Source: Octadecabacter arcticus 238
Lineage (GTDB): Bacteria; Pseudomonadota; Alphaproteobacteria; Rhodobacterales; Rhodobacteraceae
DNA: 64,000 nucleotides
Assembly: GCF_000155735.2 (NCBI RefSeq)
Contig: NC_020909.1
Location: forward strand, 54,288 to 118,287
Reading direction: 5' to 3'
Shown here in pieces: positions 19,117 through 28,762 of this stretch. A program made the translations under genes and the position numbers. The notes below the pieces were generated by a model. It ran no database searches, was not told the origin of the DNA, and saw only the letters and a program-made list of their open reading frames with translations. Positions within the stretch are counted from its first letter, which is position 1; each line of letters opens with the position of its first letter.

Positions 19117-22100
19117 ATGGCCAGTTTGCTTGAGATAGGACGTAGTGCGATTAATGCGCAGCGCGAGGCGCTGAACGTAACCGGACAGAATATTGTCAAT
19201 GCGAACACCGAAGGATACCGCCGCCGCGATGCTAACTTGACCGAAGTTTCAGGTCTCCAAAGCGAGTTGACTTCACTCACCTCGCAAACCGGTTTGGGGG
19301 TCCAACTTGGTGAGGTGCGCCGGTCTTATGATGCTTTTCTGACGGAGAGTAAACGTATCGCCACTGGACGGTTCGAAGCTTCAGACGTCTTTGTGACTAA
19401 ATTGGAGGCGTTGGAAAACACAATCCTTCCCAACGATGGTGATCTTAGTGTGGTGATGACCACGTTCTTCGATGCCCTTAGCCAAGTGGCCGCACAACCA
19501 GGGGACCTGGCACCCCGGGTCGCCGCGATTGAAATGGGGCGTACTATTGGCTCCTCGTTTAACACCACCGCCAGCTTGCTGAGTAGCCAGGTCGATGGTG
19601 CAGCTGATGAAATCGAGATGCATATTGTCGAGGTGAACAGCACTCTCGACGCGCTGGCTGGAGTGAATGGTCAGTTGCGCTCTTCCAATCTTGGGGCTAA
19701 TTCACCCAACAGCCTGCTGGACGAACGTGACCGTCTGCTCGATTCCCTGTCGGGAAAGATCCCGCTCAGTGTGACTATCGGGGACAGGTACGATGCCGAA
19801 ATCCGGTTGGGAACATCCGCGTCTGGGCCACTCATTCTGTCCGGGGAGAATGCCAAGACTATTAGCGCTGTGACCAGTGAAGAGGGCAGTATTGGGTTTC
19901 GCATCGGTTCTGGCCAGATCGTATCTCAGTTGGAGACAGGGACGCTGCGTGGGCTTGTCGATGCCCATGGAACCATCCGGCGTGCCCTTACTGAACTGGA
20001 TGTGCTTGCTCGTGACTTAACCCAGACGATGAATGCACAGCACGCACTAGGGATTGATCTGGACGGGCAACTGGGCCGTGAATTGTTCTCGGTAGTGGAT
20101 TTTACCACGCAGCCTCGGGCCTCTAACCGAGGGAATGCCGAAGCAAGCATTAATCTGGTGCCAGGGCGCGCTGATCAGCTGAGCGACATGCAAATGACCT
20201 TTGATGCGCGCAAGGGGCAATGGCTGCTGTCAGATGATAACGGTACGCCACTGGATGTAGGACGTGCCCGGATCGAGCTTGACGGTGCCGTCATCGACAT
20301 CACCGGAATACCGGAGGATGGCGATACCATTTCGCTAAACCGGATCCCGGGTGAAGCCTCGCGCATGTCTTTCTTGCTGACACGCGCTGAGGAGTTTGCC
20401 GCAGCTTCCACAGCCACGATCTATCCAGACACCCAAAACGCAGGATCTGCGATCATGACCTTTGCGCGTGATGTGGCCCCGGGGTCAGGCACGCCATCGT
20501 TGGGTGAGGTCTTGTCTAACAATCTGTCGCCTGTGGCGTCCCAAGAATTCCTGCGCGGTGGTGTGGTCGGCAGCATTCCGCGCGGGACCAAGGAAATTAC
20601 CCTTGCCAGCTTGGCAACGCAGACGACAGCCTCGGTGTCGGCGCAAGTGGACGCTGATATCAGATCGATTTCTGTCACGGTGGGTGGTACTGTTAATTCC
20701 TTCTCGCTTGATCCGTCCGAGGCTGGAAGGACAGCGTGGAAAACTGGTGAAGAGATTGCGGATTACCTTTCCATGGGTGTTCTGCGTTCGAATGACGACA
20801 AGACTTTGAAAGAACTCGGTATTACTGTTTCCGGTTCTGAAAGTGGGCTGGCCTTTGCCTCGGTTGGGGTGCCAGATTTCACATTATTAAGTGCGACGTC
20901 CTCTTCTGGGGTAGAGTTGGGAACGGAAATTACGCGGGGGCAGGCGGCATCCGATATTCGGGTTTTCACCCGGGAGGGACGGCAAATCGCAGGCCCCCCT
21001 TTGCAGGCTTCCGAAGTAGCAGGGCTGCTGACTGTGGAAAACGGGTTTGCGGAGGGGGCTGAATACCGGTCAGACTACAATACAGTGAACGGGTCTTCAA
21101 ATTATAGAGGCATGTCGGTCACGCAGCGGATGTCTGGTGCCACTGCGTTGACAAGCGGATTGTATTCCAGCGAGGTATCTTTGGCCGGTTTGCGCGGCAC
21201 GAATGTGGACACCGTGTCCGAAACGACCTCCGCGAACGGGACCAAGGGTCAGACCATTACGCTGCAGATGGATACAGAGGCGACGGGATCCGTATCGATC
21301 CCTCCTGGTGTGGACGCAGCCTATGTCGCGGAGAAGGCCAACGAAGCCTTCGCCGCAGTCGGCGTCAGTGTTGAGGCGCAAACCGCGGTGAGCCTGAGCC
21401 TGTCGGCGGGTTCGACAGCAAATAGTGGTGAAGTTCAATTCACCATGAGCGGCAAGAACCAAACGCCCCTGACTATTTCAGCACAGATCAACGATGGGGA
21501 TATGTCCCGTTTGGTGGAAGCGGTAAATAGTCGATCCAGCGACACAGGCGTCACGGCACAGTTGTCACTGTCCGGCAGTGCTGTCACGTTGGTTCAGGCT
21601 GATGGTTTTGATCTGTCCCTGGACAATATCTCTAGCGGCGATCTGGCCTTCGAGGCCAGCGCGCTGGATCAGTCGTTTAAACCACTGTCCCTAGATGCTG
21701 ACGACAATACTTCCATGCCCTTTGAAGGTGCGCTCCGGTTCAGCGGGACTGTGTCATTCATCAGTGGGTCAGGGTTTACGGTTGCGACCACTGCAACTGA
21801 TTCAGCTGATTCAGTTGAACCTTCCTTTGTCGCGGACGTTGACCCGATGATAGGCGGGTTGGTGGAGCGCGTGTTCGATAACGGCGGCACGCAAGCCACT
21901 CTATCTTATGGTTTGGACAATCGGATCGATGGCGTGTCGCGCAATATTGATGGGACGCTTGTCCACGCCCCGTCATCTGGGTTCGCAACAGAACTGACCA
22001 TGTCTGATGGCACAGTATTCAGCGCAGAGGTCGCTGCGAGCGAACTTGCAAATGGCTCTGCCGACGGCGCAGCGGTGGCACAGATCACCGTGAAGCATCT

Positions 22101-23427
22101 GCGCGCAGATGCTTCTGTTCCTTCTCTGAAGGGTGCAGAGTTCAGTTATGCCAACATCCCCCCGATTGGAGCATCCGCCCGGTTCAAATTGGCTGGTGCG
22201 GAATACACACTGACACGGGTTGATGATGGTAACACTGCACGATTGACCCCACTTGATTTTAATATCACGGGCCCGGAAGATGGGCGAATTGTGCCGCACT
22301 TGACTGAGACGGATACGGGTTACTCTCTTTCCTTGACGGTTGCGGATGGGCATTTGTCGGGTATGGGACCAAAGCCTGTATCCAATTCCGAGGCGGGGGT
22401 TTTTGGTTTTGCGGACACAGATTCCACGGCCAGCGTGCAGGGACGTAGCGTCGATGTCGCGGAGCTAGCATCTAGGGATTATACCATCAGCGTTAACGTC
22501 AATGGGGTTTCTGAGACTATTACGTTTACAAAGGATGATGATGGGCTGGGCGAGCCATCCTATGAAACTGGATCTCTAATAAGTGTTGCAATCGAAGAGG
22601 GTGCATTGTCATCGTCACTGACCTTGACATCCGATGAAACTGGATCGGCATCCATTCAGATCAAACCTTCCGCCGACGCCGCCCTTCTGGGGTTCAAGGT
22701 GGCTGCCGCTGAGTTGAGTGTCGAAGGCGGAAAGCTTCTTGCCCGCAGCACAAATGACCTTGCGCTTGATATAAGGGCGGGTGGCACAAGCGTAGCTGGG
22801 TCCTATCTGCACCTGACTGACATTCCGGATGAGGAATTAATTGTCGTTTTGGGGGATGAGGGTGCCAAGCGGGTGAGCGCTGCGTATGACATAGGGGCTC
22901 CAATTGCCGACGTGGATCGGGAGCCTGAAAGTTTCCGCGTGGAAATGATGGATGAGGCCACTGGTAGGACCGAACTGTTCGACGTGGCGACCGGTGCATC
23001 TATTGCTACACGGTTTTCCAATGGTTACGCACGTTTCAATGTGTCGGGGAAGAGCGTTGCTCTGTCTGGCTTTGCAGAAACTGGTGACAACTTTGAACTC
23101 GTGACAGGTCAGCGATCGCCTGGTGATGCCCGCAATATGGATGAACTGCTCAGTTTTGGTCAGCAGAAATCAGGCAGCCGCAGTTTTCAAGACAATTTTA
23201 GGTCCATAGCTGCAGGGATTGGTGCTACGCTGAATGCGTCTCGCTTGACGCTCAGTTCCAATGAGGCTGTGCGTGACGCTGCCGTTGCGTCGGAGAGTGA
23301 GTTGAGCGGCGTGAATCTTGATGAAGAAGCTGCTAAGCTCATGTCTCAACAACAAGCTTATCAAGCCGCTGCGCGTATTCTTCAAACCGCGCTAGAAATG
23401 TTTGAAACCCTGATCCGTATCGCATGA
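19117..23427 (+). CDS. flgK: Giant hook-filament junction protein FlgK (HAP1, 1436 aa)
   Basis: The first 330 or so residues are ordinary FlgK (QREALNVTGQNIVNANTEGY, then LLDERDRLLDSLSGKIPLSV). The last 70 carry EEAAKLMSQQQAYQAAARIL and the C-terminal helix. Usual FlgK has 450-650 residues, so about 800-900 residues are added in the middle. The insert is Ser/Thr/Gly/Asp-rich, with beta-type repeats such as ITLQMDTEATGSVSIPPG, and I see no cysteine. The open frame is unbroken and abuts flgJ. Enlargement in parallel with FlgE suggests the junction is matched to a thick hook. Flagellum-specific type III export of such a long chain is notable. Confidence 0.92.
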   Translation: MASLLEIGRSAINAQREALNVTGQNIVNANTEGYRRRDANLTEVSGLQSELTSLTSQTGLGVQLGEVRRSYDAFLTESKRIATGRFEASDVFVTKLEALENTILPNDGDLSVVMTTFFDALSQVAAQPGDLAPRVAAIEMGRTIGSSFNTTASLLSSQVDGAADEIEMHIVEVNSTLDALAGVNGQLRSSNLGANSPNSLLDERDRLLDSLSGKIPLSVTIGDRYDAEIRLGTSASGPLILSGENAKTISAVTSEEGSIGFRIGSGQIVSQLETGTLRGLVDAHGTIRRALTELDVLARDLTQTMNAQHALGIDLDGQLGRELFSVVDFTTQPRASNRGNAEASINLVPGRADQLSDMQMTFDARKGQWLLSDDNGTPLDVGRARIELDGAVIDITGIPEDGDTISLNRIPGEASRMSFLLTRAEEFAAASTATIYPDTQNAGSAIMTFARDVAPGSGTPSLGEVLSNNLSPVASQEFLRGGVVGSIPRGTKEITLASLATQTTASVSAQVDADIRSISVTVGGTVNSFSLDPSEAGRTAWKTGEEIADYLSMGVLRSNDDKTLKELGITVSGSESGLAFASVGVPDFTLLSATSSSGVELGTEITRGQAASDIRVFTREGRQIAGPPLQASEVAGLLTVENGFAEGAEYRSDYNTVNGSSNYRGMSVTQRMSGATALTSGLYSSEVSLAGLRGTNVDTVSETTSANGTKGQTITLQMDTEATGSVSIPPGVDAAYVAEKANEAFAAVGVSVEAQTAVSLSLSAGSTANSGEVQFTMSGKNQTPLTISAQINDGDMSRLVEAVNSRSSDTGVTAQLSLSGSAVTLVQADGFDLSLDNISSGDLAFEASALDQSFKPLSLDADDNTSMPFEGALRFSGTVSFISGSGFTVATTATDSADSVEPSFVADVDPMIGGLVERVFDNGGTQATLSYGLDNRIDGVSRNIDGTLVHAPSSGFATELTMSDGTVFSAEVAASELANGSADGAAVAQITVKHLRADASVPSLKGAEFSYANIPPIGASARFKLAGAEYTLTRVDDGNTARLTPLDFNITGPEDGRIVPHLTETDTGYSLSLTVADGHLSGMGPKPVSNSEAGVFGFADTDSTASVQGRSVDVAELASRDYTISVNVNGVSETITFTKDDDGLGEPSYETGSLISVAIEEGALSSSLTLTSDETGSASIQIKPSADAALLGFKVAAAELSVEGGKLLARSTNDLALDIRAGGTSVAGSYLHLTDIPDEELIVVLGDEGAKRVSAAYDIGAPIADVDREPESFRVEMMDEATGRTELFDVATGASIATRFSNGYARFNVSGKSVALSGFAETGDNFELVTGQRSPGDARNMDELLSFGQQKSGSRSFQDNFRSIAAGIGATLNASRLTLSSNEAVRDAAVASESELSGVNLDEEAAKLMSQQQAYQAAARILQTALEMFETLIRIA

Positions 23428-23435
23428 GGTAGACT

Positions 23436-24707
23436 ATGTCTGTATCCACCAAGATTTTTTCTGATCAAATGACGACGCGGTTTTCTCAGATCAATGAAGA
23501 AATTCAACTGCGGCAAACCAAAATATCAACTGGTCGTGATATCACTGAAGCATCCGAACAGCCTATCAAAGCTGTCAAGCTGTCTGCGCTAGAGCAGAGT
23601 TTGACCCAGTTAGGGGGGTTTCAGCGTAACGTTGGCACTGCACAACAGAGCCTGTCGCTTAGCGATACGGCCTTGGCCAGTGCGGACGATGTCCTCGCAC
23701 AACTGCGGGAACGTGCCATAGCAGCCAACACTGTTACGGTTTCCGACGACGATATAGCGGCATTCCGGATCGAGGTGTCCCAGATGCGTGAGGCGCTAGT
23801 GGGGCTTGCGAATACACGCACGTCAGATGGGCAGGCGTTGTTCGGAGGATATTCGACCGACATTGTTCCCTTTGTTCAAGATGCAGCAGGCCGTGTTCAA
23901 TACCAAGGCGATGGTGGTACACAGACACTTGCGGCATCCGAGACAATGCGGCTTCCCACCTCTGTGAATGGTGGCGAAGTATTCATGCAGGTCAAGACCG
24001 ATGATGGAATTTTTAGCATTTTCGACATCGTGGATAGTTTTGATGCGGCTTTGGCGAATAGAACGTCGATGACCGACAGCCTGTCATCCGAGGCGCAGAC
24101 TGGTCTATCCTTGAGCTTCTCAGGTGATCGGGTTCCACGAGATTTGTCCTTCACGCTGTCGGGTCCAGAGGGTTCGGTAACTATACTGGCCCATGAAGTT
24201 GTGGGCGGATCGCATGAGCGTCTTTTACTAGAAATCAATGAGCAGTCGGTCAACACTGGTGTGACCGCAACCATCAACAGTGATACTGGGCGTCTGGATT
24301 TGAGCACGGAAGATGGTGAGACAATTGAATTGTCTGGCTTACAGGTTGAAGGCGTAAGCCTTGCCTCACACATGCCCCAGTTCACTATGACTACAGACGG
24401 GAAACCGCCCAAGACCATGGTGCCTGAAGTGCAGATGCTTGACAGGCAGTTAGAGAAGATCGTCAAGGCCGGTGAAAAAATGGCATTGTCCCGTACAGCG
24501 GTAGGCGCTCGCATGCAGCGCGCCGAAGCTCAGGAAGAAGTCCTGCAAACGCGGTCTGTGGCGATTGAGACTGACGTAAGCGAACTTGGAGCAGCAGATC
24601 TTGAGAAAATTATCACTGAACTCCAAACGCTGCTGGTGACTCGGGATGCTACGCGGCAAGCTTATTCCCGCATTGTACAAGGAAGCCTGTTTGATTTTCT
24701 TAAATAG
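23436..24707 (+). CDS. flgL: Hook-filament junction protein FlgL (HAP3)
   Basis: This 423-residue protein has a flagellin-like N-terminus (QINEEIQLRQTKISTGRDIT, then LSDTALASADDVLAQLRERA) and a C-terminal helix pair (ADLEKIITELQTLLVTRDAT). It joins FlgK to the filament. Length is near normal, so enlargement stops at FlgK. It starts 8 bp after flgK and ends 7 bp before a sigma-54 promoter for the next small gene. Confidence 0.93.
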   Translation: MSVSTKIFSDQMTTRFSQINEEIQLRQTKISTGRDITEASEQPIKAVKLSALEQSLTQLGGFQRNVGTAQQSLSLSDTALASADDVLAQLRERAIAANTVTVSDDDIAAFRIEVSQMREALVGLANTRTSDGQALFGGYSTDIVPFVQDAAGRVQYQGDGGTQTLAASETMRLPTSVNGGEVFMQVKTDDGIFSIFDIVDSFDAALANRTSMTDSLSSEAQTGLSLSFSGDRVPRDLSFTLSGPEGSVTILAHEVVGGSHERLLLEINEQSVNTGVTATINSDTGRLDLSTEDGETIELSGLQVEGVSLASHMPQFTMTTDGKPPKTMVPEVQMLDRQLEKIVKAGEKMALSRTAVGARMQRAEAQEEVLQTRSVAIETDVSELGAADLEKIITELQTLLVTRDATRQAYSRIVQGSLFDFLK

Positions 24708-24714
24708 GGTCGAG

Positions 24715-24732
24715 TTGGCACGCTTTCTGCTT
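24715..24732 (+). promoter_or_regulatory. Sigma-54 promoter after flgL
   Basis: TTGGCACGCTTTCTGCTT has GG at 24717-24718 and GC at 24729-24730 with the required 10-base gap, and the -24 box TTGGCACG is a full consensus match. A start near 24742 leaves a 24-nt leader with GGGGAG before the ATG at 24766. Confidence 0.85.
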
Positions 24733-24765
24733 ATATTCAGTAAATGAAGGCAGGGGAGTATTGTC

Positions 24766-24963
24766 ATGTTAGGCGTCGATACGTCAATCATATCAAGCCT
24801 GTTGTTAGGGATCTTTAGCGTCTTGAACAACGCGGCGAGTGCTTGCGCAACAGCATTTGGCACAAACTATTCTGCTCAAATAAGCTCCTGGATTTCCACA
24901 CGTCGATCTGCCTACCAAGCATCTTGGAGGAAACCGACCAATGTTGGAAGCTTAGTGGCCTGA
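24766..24963 (+). CDS. Small 65-residue protein under its own sigma-54 promoter
   Basis: A strong Shine-Dalgarno (GGGGAG) and a -24/-12 promoter precede this 65-codon frame, so I take it as a real gene despite its size. Residues 8-30 are hydrophobic to small (ISSLLLGIFSVLNNAASACA), which could be one membrane segment or an amphipathic export helix. The tail is Ser/Arg/Trp-rich. It resembles no family I know. Placement just after flgL and dependence on the same sigma factor suggest a flagellar accessory or regulatory role (inference). Confidence 0.6.
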   Translation: MLGVDTSIISSLLLGIFSVLNNAASACATAFGTNYSAQISSWISTRRSAYQASWRKPTNVGSLVA

Positions 24964-25011
24964 TGAATGGAACGGCAAGCCATGCGCGTCTTTGTATGCT
25001 AAAACGTTCAA

Positions 25012-25707
25012 ATGAGTAGCGCAGCGCCCATGTCGCGACGCGCTTTTGTTGCTGGTCTGGTTTCTATACCGGCTGGTGCAGGAGCTGCACCATTGATCGA
25101 CCTAACTAGCGGAAAGGGGCTGTATTCACAGACCTACGCGGCTCCCGAACTCTCCTCTGGTGGAGGTGTTCTGAACCTTTATGGACGAGAAGTTGATGTT
25201 CCCGTGGCTAACCTCGCGCCTAATCTTTCACGGGGCCGCGGGCCATATCTGGCGCAACCACTGCGCCTAAGCTTGCTGAACGTAAATACGGACGAACGTA
25301 TGCAGCTTGACGTGCCTGCCTCATTAGAATTTGGGTGGGTTCAGCAACGTCAACTTAACCAGTTTCTACGGGATTGGCGTGATGACAAGGTAAAAAAAAT
25401 AGACCCTATAGTGTTGCACGATCTGGTCAAAATTTGTGGAGCTTTTATGGGCCCCAGTCAAAATTTAGATGTGCGAATTACATCTGGCTACCGGACGCAA
25501 AAAACCAATGATATGCTACGCCGTCAAAGCCGTCAGGTCGCACAAAATTCACTCCACATACAAGGCAAAGCGATTGACTTTTCGCTGCCTGAAGTTCCTA
25601 TTAGGGTTCTGGCCGCTAAAACTCGGGAGATTTGTGGTGGCGGTGTAGGATCATATAGCACCTTCGTTCATATCGATAGTGGGGCCGCTCGCCAATGGAG
25701 CGCATAG
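25012..25707 (+). CDS. DUF882/M15A-like murein peptidase, Tat-type signal
   Basis: The 231-residue protein starts with a twin-arginine-like signal (SRRAFVAGLV near residue 8). The C-terminal half holds the YcbK/MepK-type zinc peptidase pattern ITSGYRTQKTN, SLHIQGKAIDFSLP and TFVHIDSG, supplying the His-Asp-His metal ligands. Such proteins cleave peptidoglycan crosslinks. The N-terminal half is longer than in the minimal family and is unassigned. Beside a flagellar operon whose FlgJ lacks muramidase, it could open the wall for rod growth, but it could equally be a general cell-wall enzyme. Confidence 0.75.
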   Translation: MSSAAPMSRRAFVAGLVSIPAGAGAAPLIDLTSGKGLYSQTYAAPELSSGGGVLNLYGREVDVPVANLAPNLSRGRGPYLAQPLRLSLLNVNTDERMQLDVPASLEFGWVQQRQLNQFLRDWRDDKVKKIDPIVLHDLVKICGAFMGPSQNLDVRITSGYRTQKTNDMLRRQSRQVAQNSLHIQGKAIDFSLPEVPIRVLAAKTREICGGGVGSYSTFVHIDSGAARQWSA

Positions 25708-25983
25708 ATTTGAGGCGAACCCACACGTGGAGTTAACGCTACACTGACATGATGCCAAGCATATACATTATATCCGATATACCGCAGCTACGGCAAAACC
25801 CGAAATTTTTCATGAGTTATGACGCGGAAATTGTCTGAGACTTGGCTTCGGAAGGTTTTCCACTCATTTTGGATGGTTTCGCGAAAGAATTTCAGGATCG
25901 CATTCGCGAACAGTTTTTGTGTCCGGTGATATCGATTGTGCGTCACATGTTGATGCATGACCGCCCATAATCGCTCGATGGGG

Positions 25984-27231
25984 CAGGGGAATCGCATGAG
26001 ATTTAGGTGTTAATTATTTCGGCGAGGAAATCATCATCCCATGATGCAATGTGGCGCTTTGATCGCAGGCTATGCTTCCCCTTTACGGAGCGCAGCATGT
26101 TGCTTGCAGCGTGTTTTATGGTCGTAAAATTCGCTGGAGCATTGCCTTTTCGGATACGGCATTCATCGTCGCGAAACACCATGTCCATGACCCAATGCAG
26201 CCCGTTTTCTATTCCCCAGTGGTCACGGATGGCTTTGGCGTGATGTTCAGCATCTGATGTCATTGATGAAATGTAATAGCGGGTTTCGGCGCGCGTTTTA
26301 TCCTGCAGGATGGCGTGGTACTGGACCATAACGATGCTTTTCAAACCGGGCCAATTGTGGTCCGCTTTAAGCCAGTCAATATCCGTGCACACTGTGACCC
26401 TCCTTGTTTCGATACGGCCATGAGACTTCTCTACCGTTTCGTGGTAAGTGACTGTTGTGTCGTCATAATCTACGGCCGCCTGTTCCGTCATGAATAATTC
26501 TGTGTCCTTGCGTAGGCTGCCCTGATTACCCTTCAAAGCGAGGATGTAGTCTGCTTCTTTGGAGATGATCTTCGCGGCGATTTCGCGTTGGCATCCCATA
26601 GCGTCGATGGTGACAATAGCCCCCTTCAGGGTGAGCAGTTCCAACAGTTCTGGTATGGCCGTTATCTCGTTGGACTTGCCGTCCACCTGCCGTTGCGCCA
26701 GCGTCAGATTCCATTCCGAACTCCAGGCCGAGATCATGTGAATTGCGGCCTTGCCGCCAGCTTTATCCAGGCTGCGGCGAGAGGTTTTCCCATCAATCGC
26801 GACCACTCCAGTCACCGTCTTGTTAAGGGAGGCCGCCCAGTCGATAAAACAGGCCTGAAACGCCTCGGCATCCAAGGCCGCAAAGATGTTTCCAAGTTGG
26901 TCATGGGACGGTGTCCCGTCTGCAAAAGGTAGAAAACGCTTCAAAAAGCCCAGTTTCTTGGTCCCATATATCGAGATGGCCGTCCAGTCATTGGCACCTG
27001 ACAAAACAGCGCATAGGGTTAAGAGGAGTATTTCCGGCAAAGGGTAAGTCACTTTAACCTCTTGACGTGAATCGCTTATCTCTGAAAAATGCGTAAGAAA
27101 TTCAATGGGATGGATCTCAGGTGAACTTGGGGTTGGCATGGCATATGACCTCGTTAAAACAGTAAAGATCACCCATCGAATCAGCCTCTACAACATTTGT
27201 CGACATCGTTATTGTTCATGCGATTGCCCTG
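25984..27231 (-). mobile_element. ISAs1-family element, copy A (1248 bp)
   Basis: The ends CAGGGGAATCGCATGA (25984) and CAGGGCAATCGCATGA (inverse, ending 27231) are near-perfect inverted repeats. The 10-bp target duplication CTCGATGGGG lies at 25974-25983 and 27232-27241. The target is the IS630 transposase gene. Both ends and the transposase are intact, so it may be active. Confidence 0.93.
26003..27139 (-). CDS. ISAs1-family (H repeat-like) transposase
   Basis: The 378-residue product carries the ISAs1 DDE pattern: VVAIDGKTSRRSLD, VTIDAMGCQREIAAKI and, near the C-terminus, DHWGIENGLHWVMDMVFRDD. The ATG at 27139 has GAGG 9 nt upstream; an earlier in-frame start would add 11 residues from the terminal region. 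The product differs from the 45938 copy at only a few positions (for example Glu/Asp after FS and Ala/Val after IDW). It is full length. Confidence 0.92.
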   Translation of the reverse strand: MPTPSSPEIHPIEFLTHFSEISDSRQEVKVTYPLPEILLLTLCAVLSGANDWTAISIYGTKKLGFLKRFLPFADGTPSHDQLGNIFAALDAEAFQACFIDWAASLNKTVTGVVAIDGKTSRRSLDKAGGKAAIHMISAWSSEWNLTLAQRQVDGKSNEITAIPELLELLTLKGAIVTIDAMGCQREIAAKIISKEADYILALKGNQGSLRKDTELFMTEQAAVDYDDTTVTYHETVEKSHGRIETRRVTVCTDIDWLKADHNWPGLKSIVMVQYHAILQDKTRAETRYYISSMTSDAEHHAKAIRDHWGIENGLHWVMDMVFRDDECRIRKGNAPANFTTIKHAASNMLRSVKGKHSLRSKRHIASWDDDFLAEIINT

Positions 27232-27764
27232 CTCGATGGGGTTGAGATGCGGGCAATATGGCGGCAACTGGATAAGATGCATGCGGCAGTCTGGCCTTGC
27301 GAGAAAGGCCCTGACATCTGGCCCTTTGTGATAGGCGGCATTGTCCCAGAAAACGTGGATCATTCGCTTGTCGGGATTGCGAGCCTCAATCTTGGCCAGA
27401 AGTTGCGCGGCACTAACGCCGTCGACGGTGGTTGGCTAGACAAAGGGCGTGTCGAAGGTTTCGAGGCTCAGCGCGCCATGGATGTTTACTCGGCCACGCC
27501 CTGCTGTAGTTTTGATCGCCGGGTTTGATCCTGCCTTTACCCAGCCATGGCTGGGTTTTGTCTGATATTCAGGATGTACAGCATCAACGAAATAGACGGC
27601 TTCATCTGCGCCCAGATCGCCCATCAGACGTTCGTTGTAGCGCGACAATCTAGATGAGAAGAGCGCGTCAATCAGGATGAGAAACCGTGGTCGCGACATT
27701 TTTGATGTTGGTAGGTTTTTCCGCCGCGATCAAGGTTTTTGTGGTTTTTGATTGTCGCTGCGCG

Positions 27765-28577
27765 TCAATCAGGTTGCGTGTTGACGGATGCCGCTCTTTG
27801 AGGCGGGCGTCCATAGCCCTTAGCTTGCTCGGCGGCCCTACGCCGGTAACTTTCGACGTTCATCTCAAAGATGGTCGCATGGTGAACGAGCCGATCGACG
27901 GCGGCTAACGTCATGGCAGGATCAGGGAAGACGGTATTCCATTCACCAAAGGGCTGGTTGGCCGTGATCAGCATGGAGCGGCGTTCGTATCTGGCACTGA
28001 TAAGTTCAAAGAGAACGCTGGTCTCGGCCTGATCTTTGGTGACGTATGTGATGTCATCAAGGATCACGAGATGGAACTTGTCGAGCTTCGCAATGGCACT
28101 TTCGAGGACGAGATCACGTCGGGCCTGCTGCAGCTTTTGGACCAGATCTGTGGTCCGGCTAAAGAGAACGCGATAGCCTTTCTCGACAAGTGAGTGGCCG
28201 ATGGCCGAGGCAAGATGCGACTTGCCCACACCCGGCGGGCCAAACAGCAGGATATTGCTGCCCTTTGTGATCCAACTGTCGCCGGCGGTGATCGCACTGA
28301 CGTGAGCTTTTGACAGCATAGGCACGGCGGTAAAGTCGAAGGCCTCGAGCGTCTTACCAGGCAACAGACATGCCTGTGCAAGATGTCGTGCGATACGGCG
28401 ACGATCGCGTTCGGCGAGTTCGTGTTCCACCAGAGCGGCAAGTAACCGAGAGGCGGGCCACCCTTCCTTGTCGGCTTGCTCCGTAAACTGCGGCCAGAGT
28501 GCTTTGATGGCCGGTAGACGCAATTCATTCAACGCGAGGGTGAGGCGGGCGGTATCGGTCTGGGACGACGGTATCAT
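27765..28577 (-). CDS. istB: IstB, IS21-family transposition helper ATPase
   Basis: This 270-residue AAA+ protein has Walker A GPPGVGKSHLA and Walker B HLVILDDITYV, and ends ERRSMLITANQPFGEWN plus a basic tail, as in IstB. It would assist IstA in IS21 transposition. The start overlaps the istA remnant's stop (ATGA). The gene itself is complete, but its partner istA is cut, so the element cannot move alone. Confidence 0.92.
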   Translation of the reverse strand: MIPSSQTDTARLTLALNELRLPAIKALWPQFTEQADKEGWPASRLLAALVEHELAERDRRRIARHLAQACLLPGKTLEAFDFTAVPMLSKAHVSAITAGDSWITKGSNILLFGPPGVGKSHLASAIGHSLVEKGYRVLFSRTTDLVQKLQQARRDLVLESAIAKLDKFHLVILDDITYVTKDQAETSVLFELISARYERRSMLITANQPFGEWNTVFPDPAMTLAAVDRLVHHATIFEMNVESYRRRAAEQAKGYGRPPQRAASVNTQPD

Positions 28578-28762
28578 GCTGGAACCCCCTCAGCGGATAC
28601 CGCACCGCTGAGCAACTGATCATAGGATGCCAGATCTGCCATCTTCACCTCGACCTGAGGAAGCGCTCCCTTTGATGGACCGAAGAGTGCCCGCAAGGCA
28701 GTTATGTCAGGCGGACGCTTCTGGCGAAGATCTTCCTCAATCTGGGCAGCCAGTTCCGCCTC
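28574..28762 (-). pseudogene. IstA C-terminal fragment (IS21 transposase)
   Basis: The reverse frame reads CEAELAAQIEEDLRQKRPPD and continues to VKMADLASYDQLLSG, the usual end of IstA just before istB. Upstream of about 28762 the sequence switches to an IS630 fragment in the opposite direction. More than 400 N-terminal residues of IstA are gone. Confidence 0.75.

Larger units (their letters stand above)
25788..27699 (-). pseudogene. IS630-family transposase fragments, split by ISAs1
   Basis: The C-terminal part (ERLWAVMHQHVTHNR onward) is at 25788-25983. The preceding part is at 27242-27699, ending QLPPYCPHLNPIE at the ISAs1 junction. Joined across the insertion they give the DDE_3 catalytic end of an IS630 transposase. 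A TAG near 27438 also breaks the frame, after TFDTPFV. The N-terminal third is missing beyond about 27700, where an IS21 remnant begins. It is dead. Confidence 0.82.
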
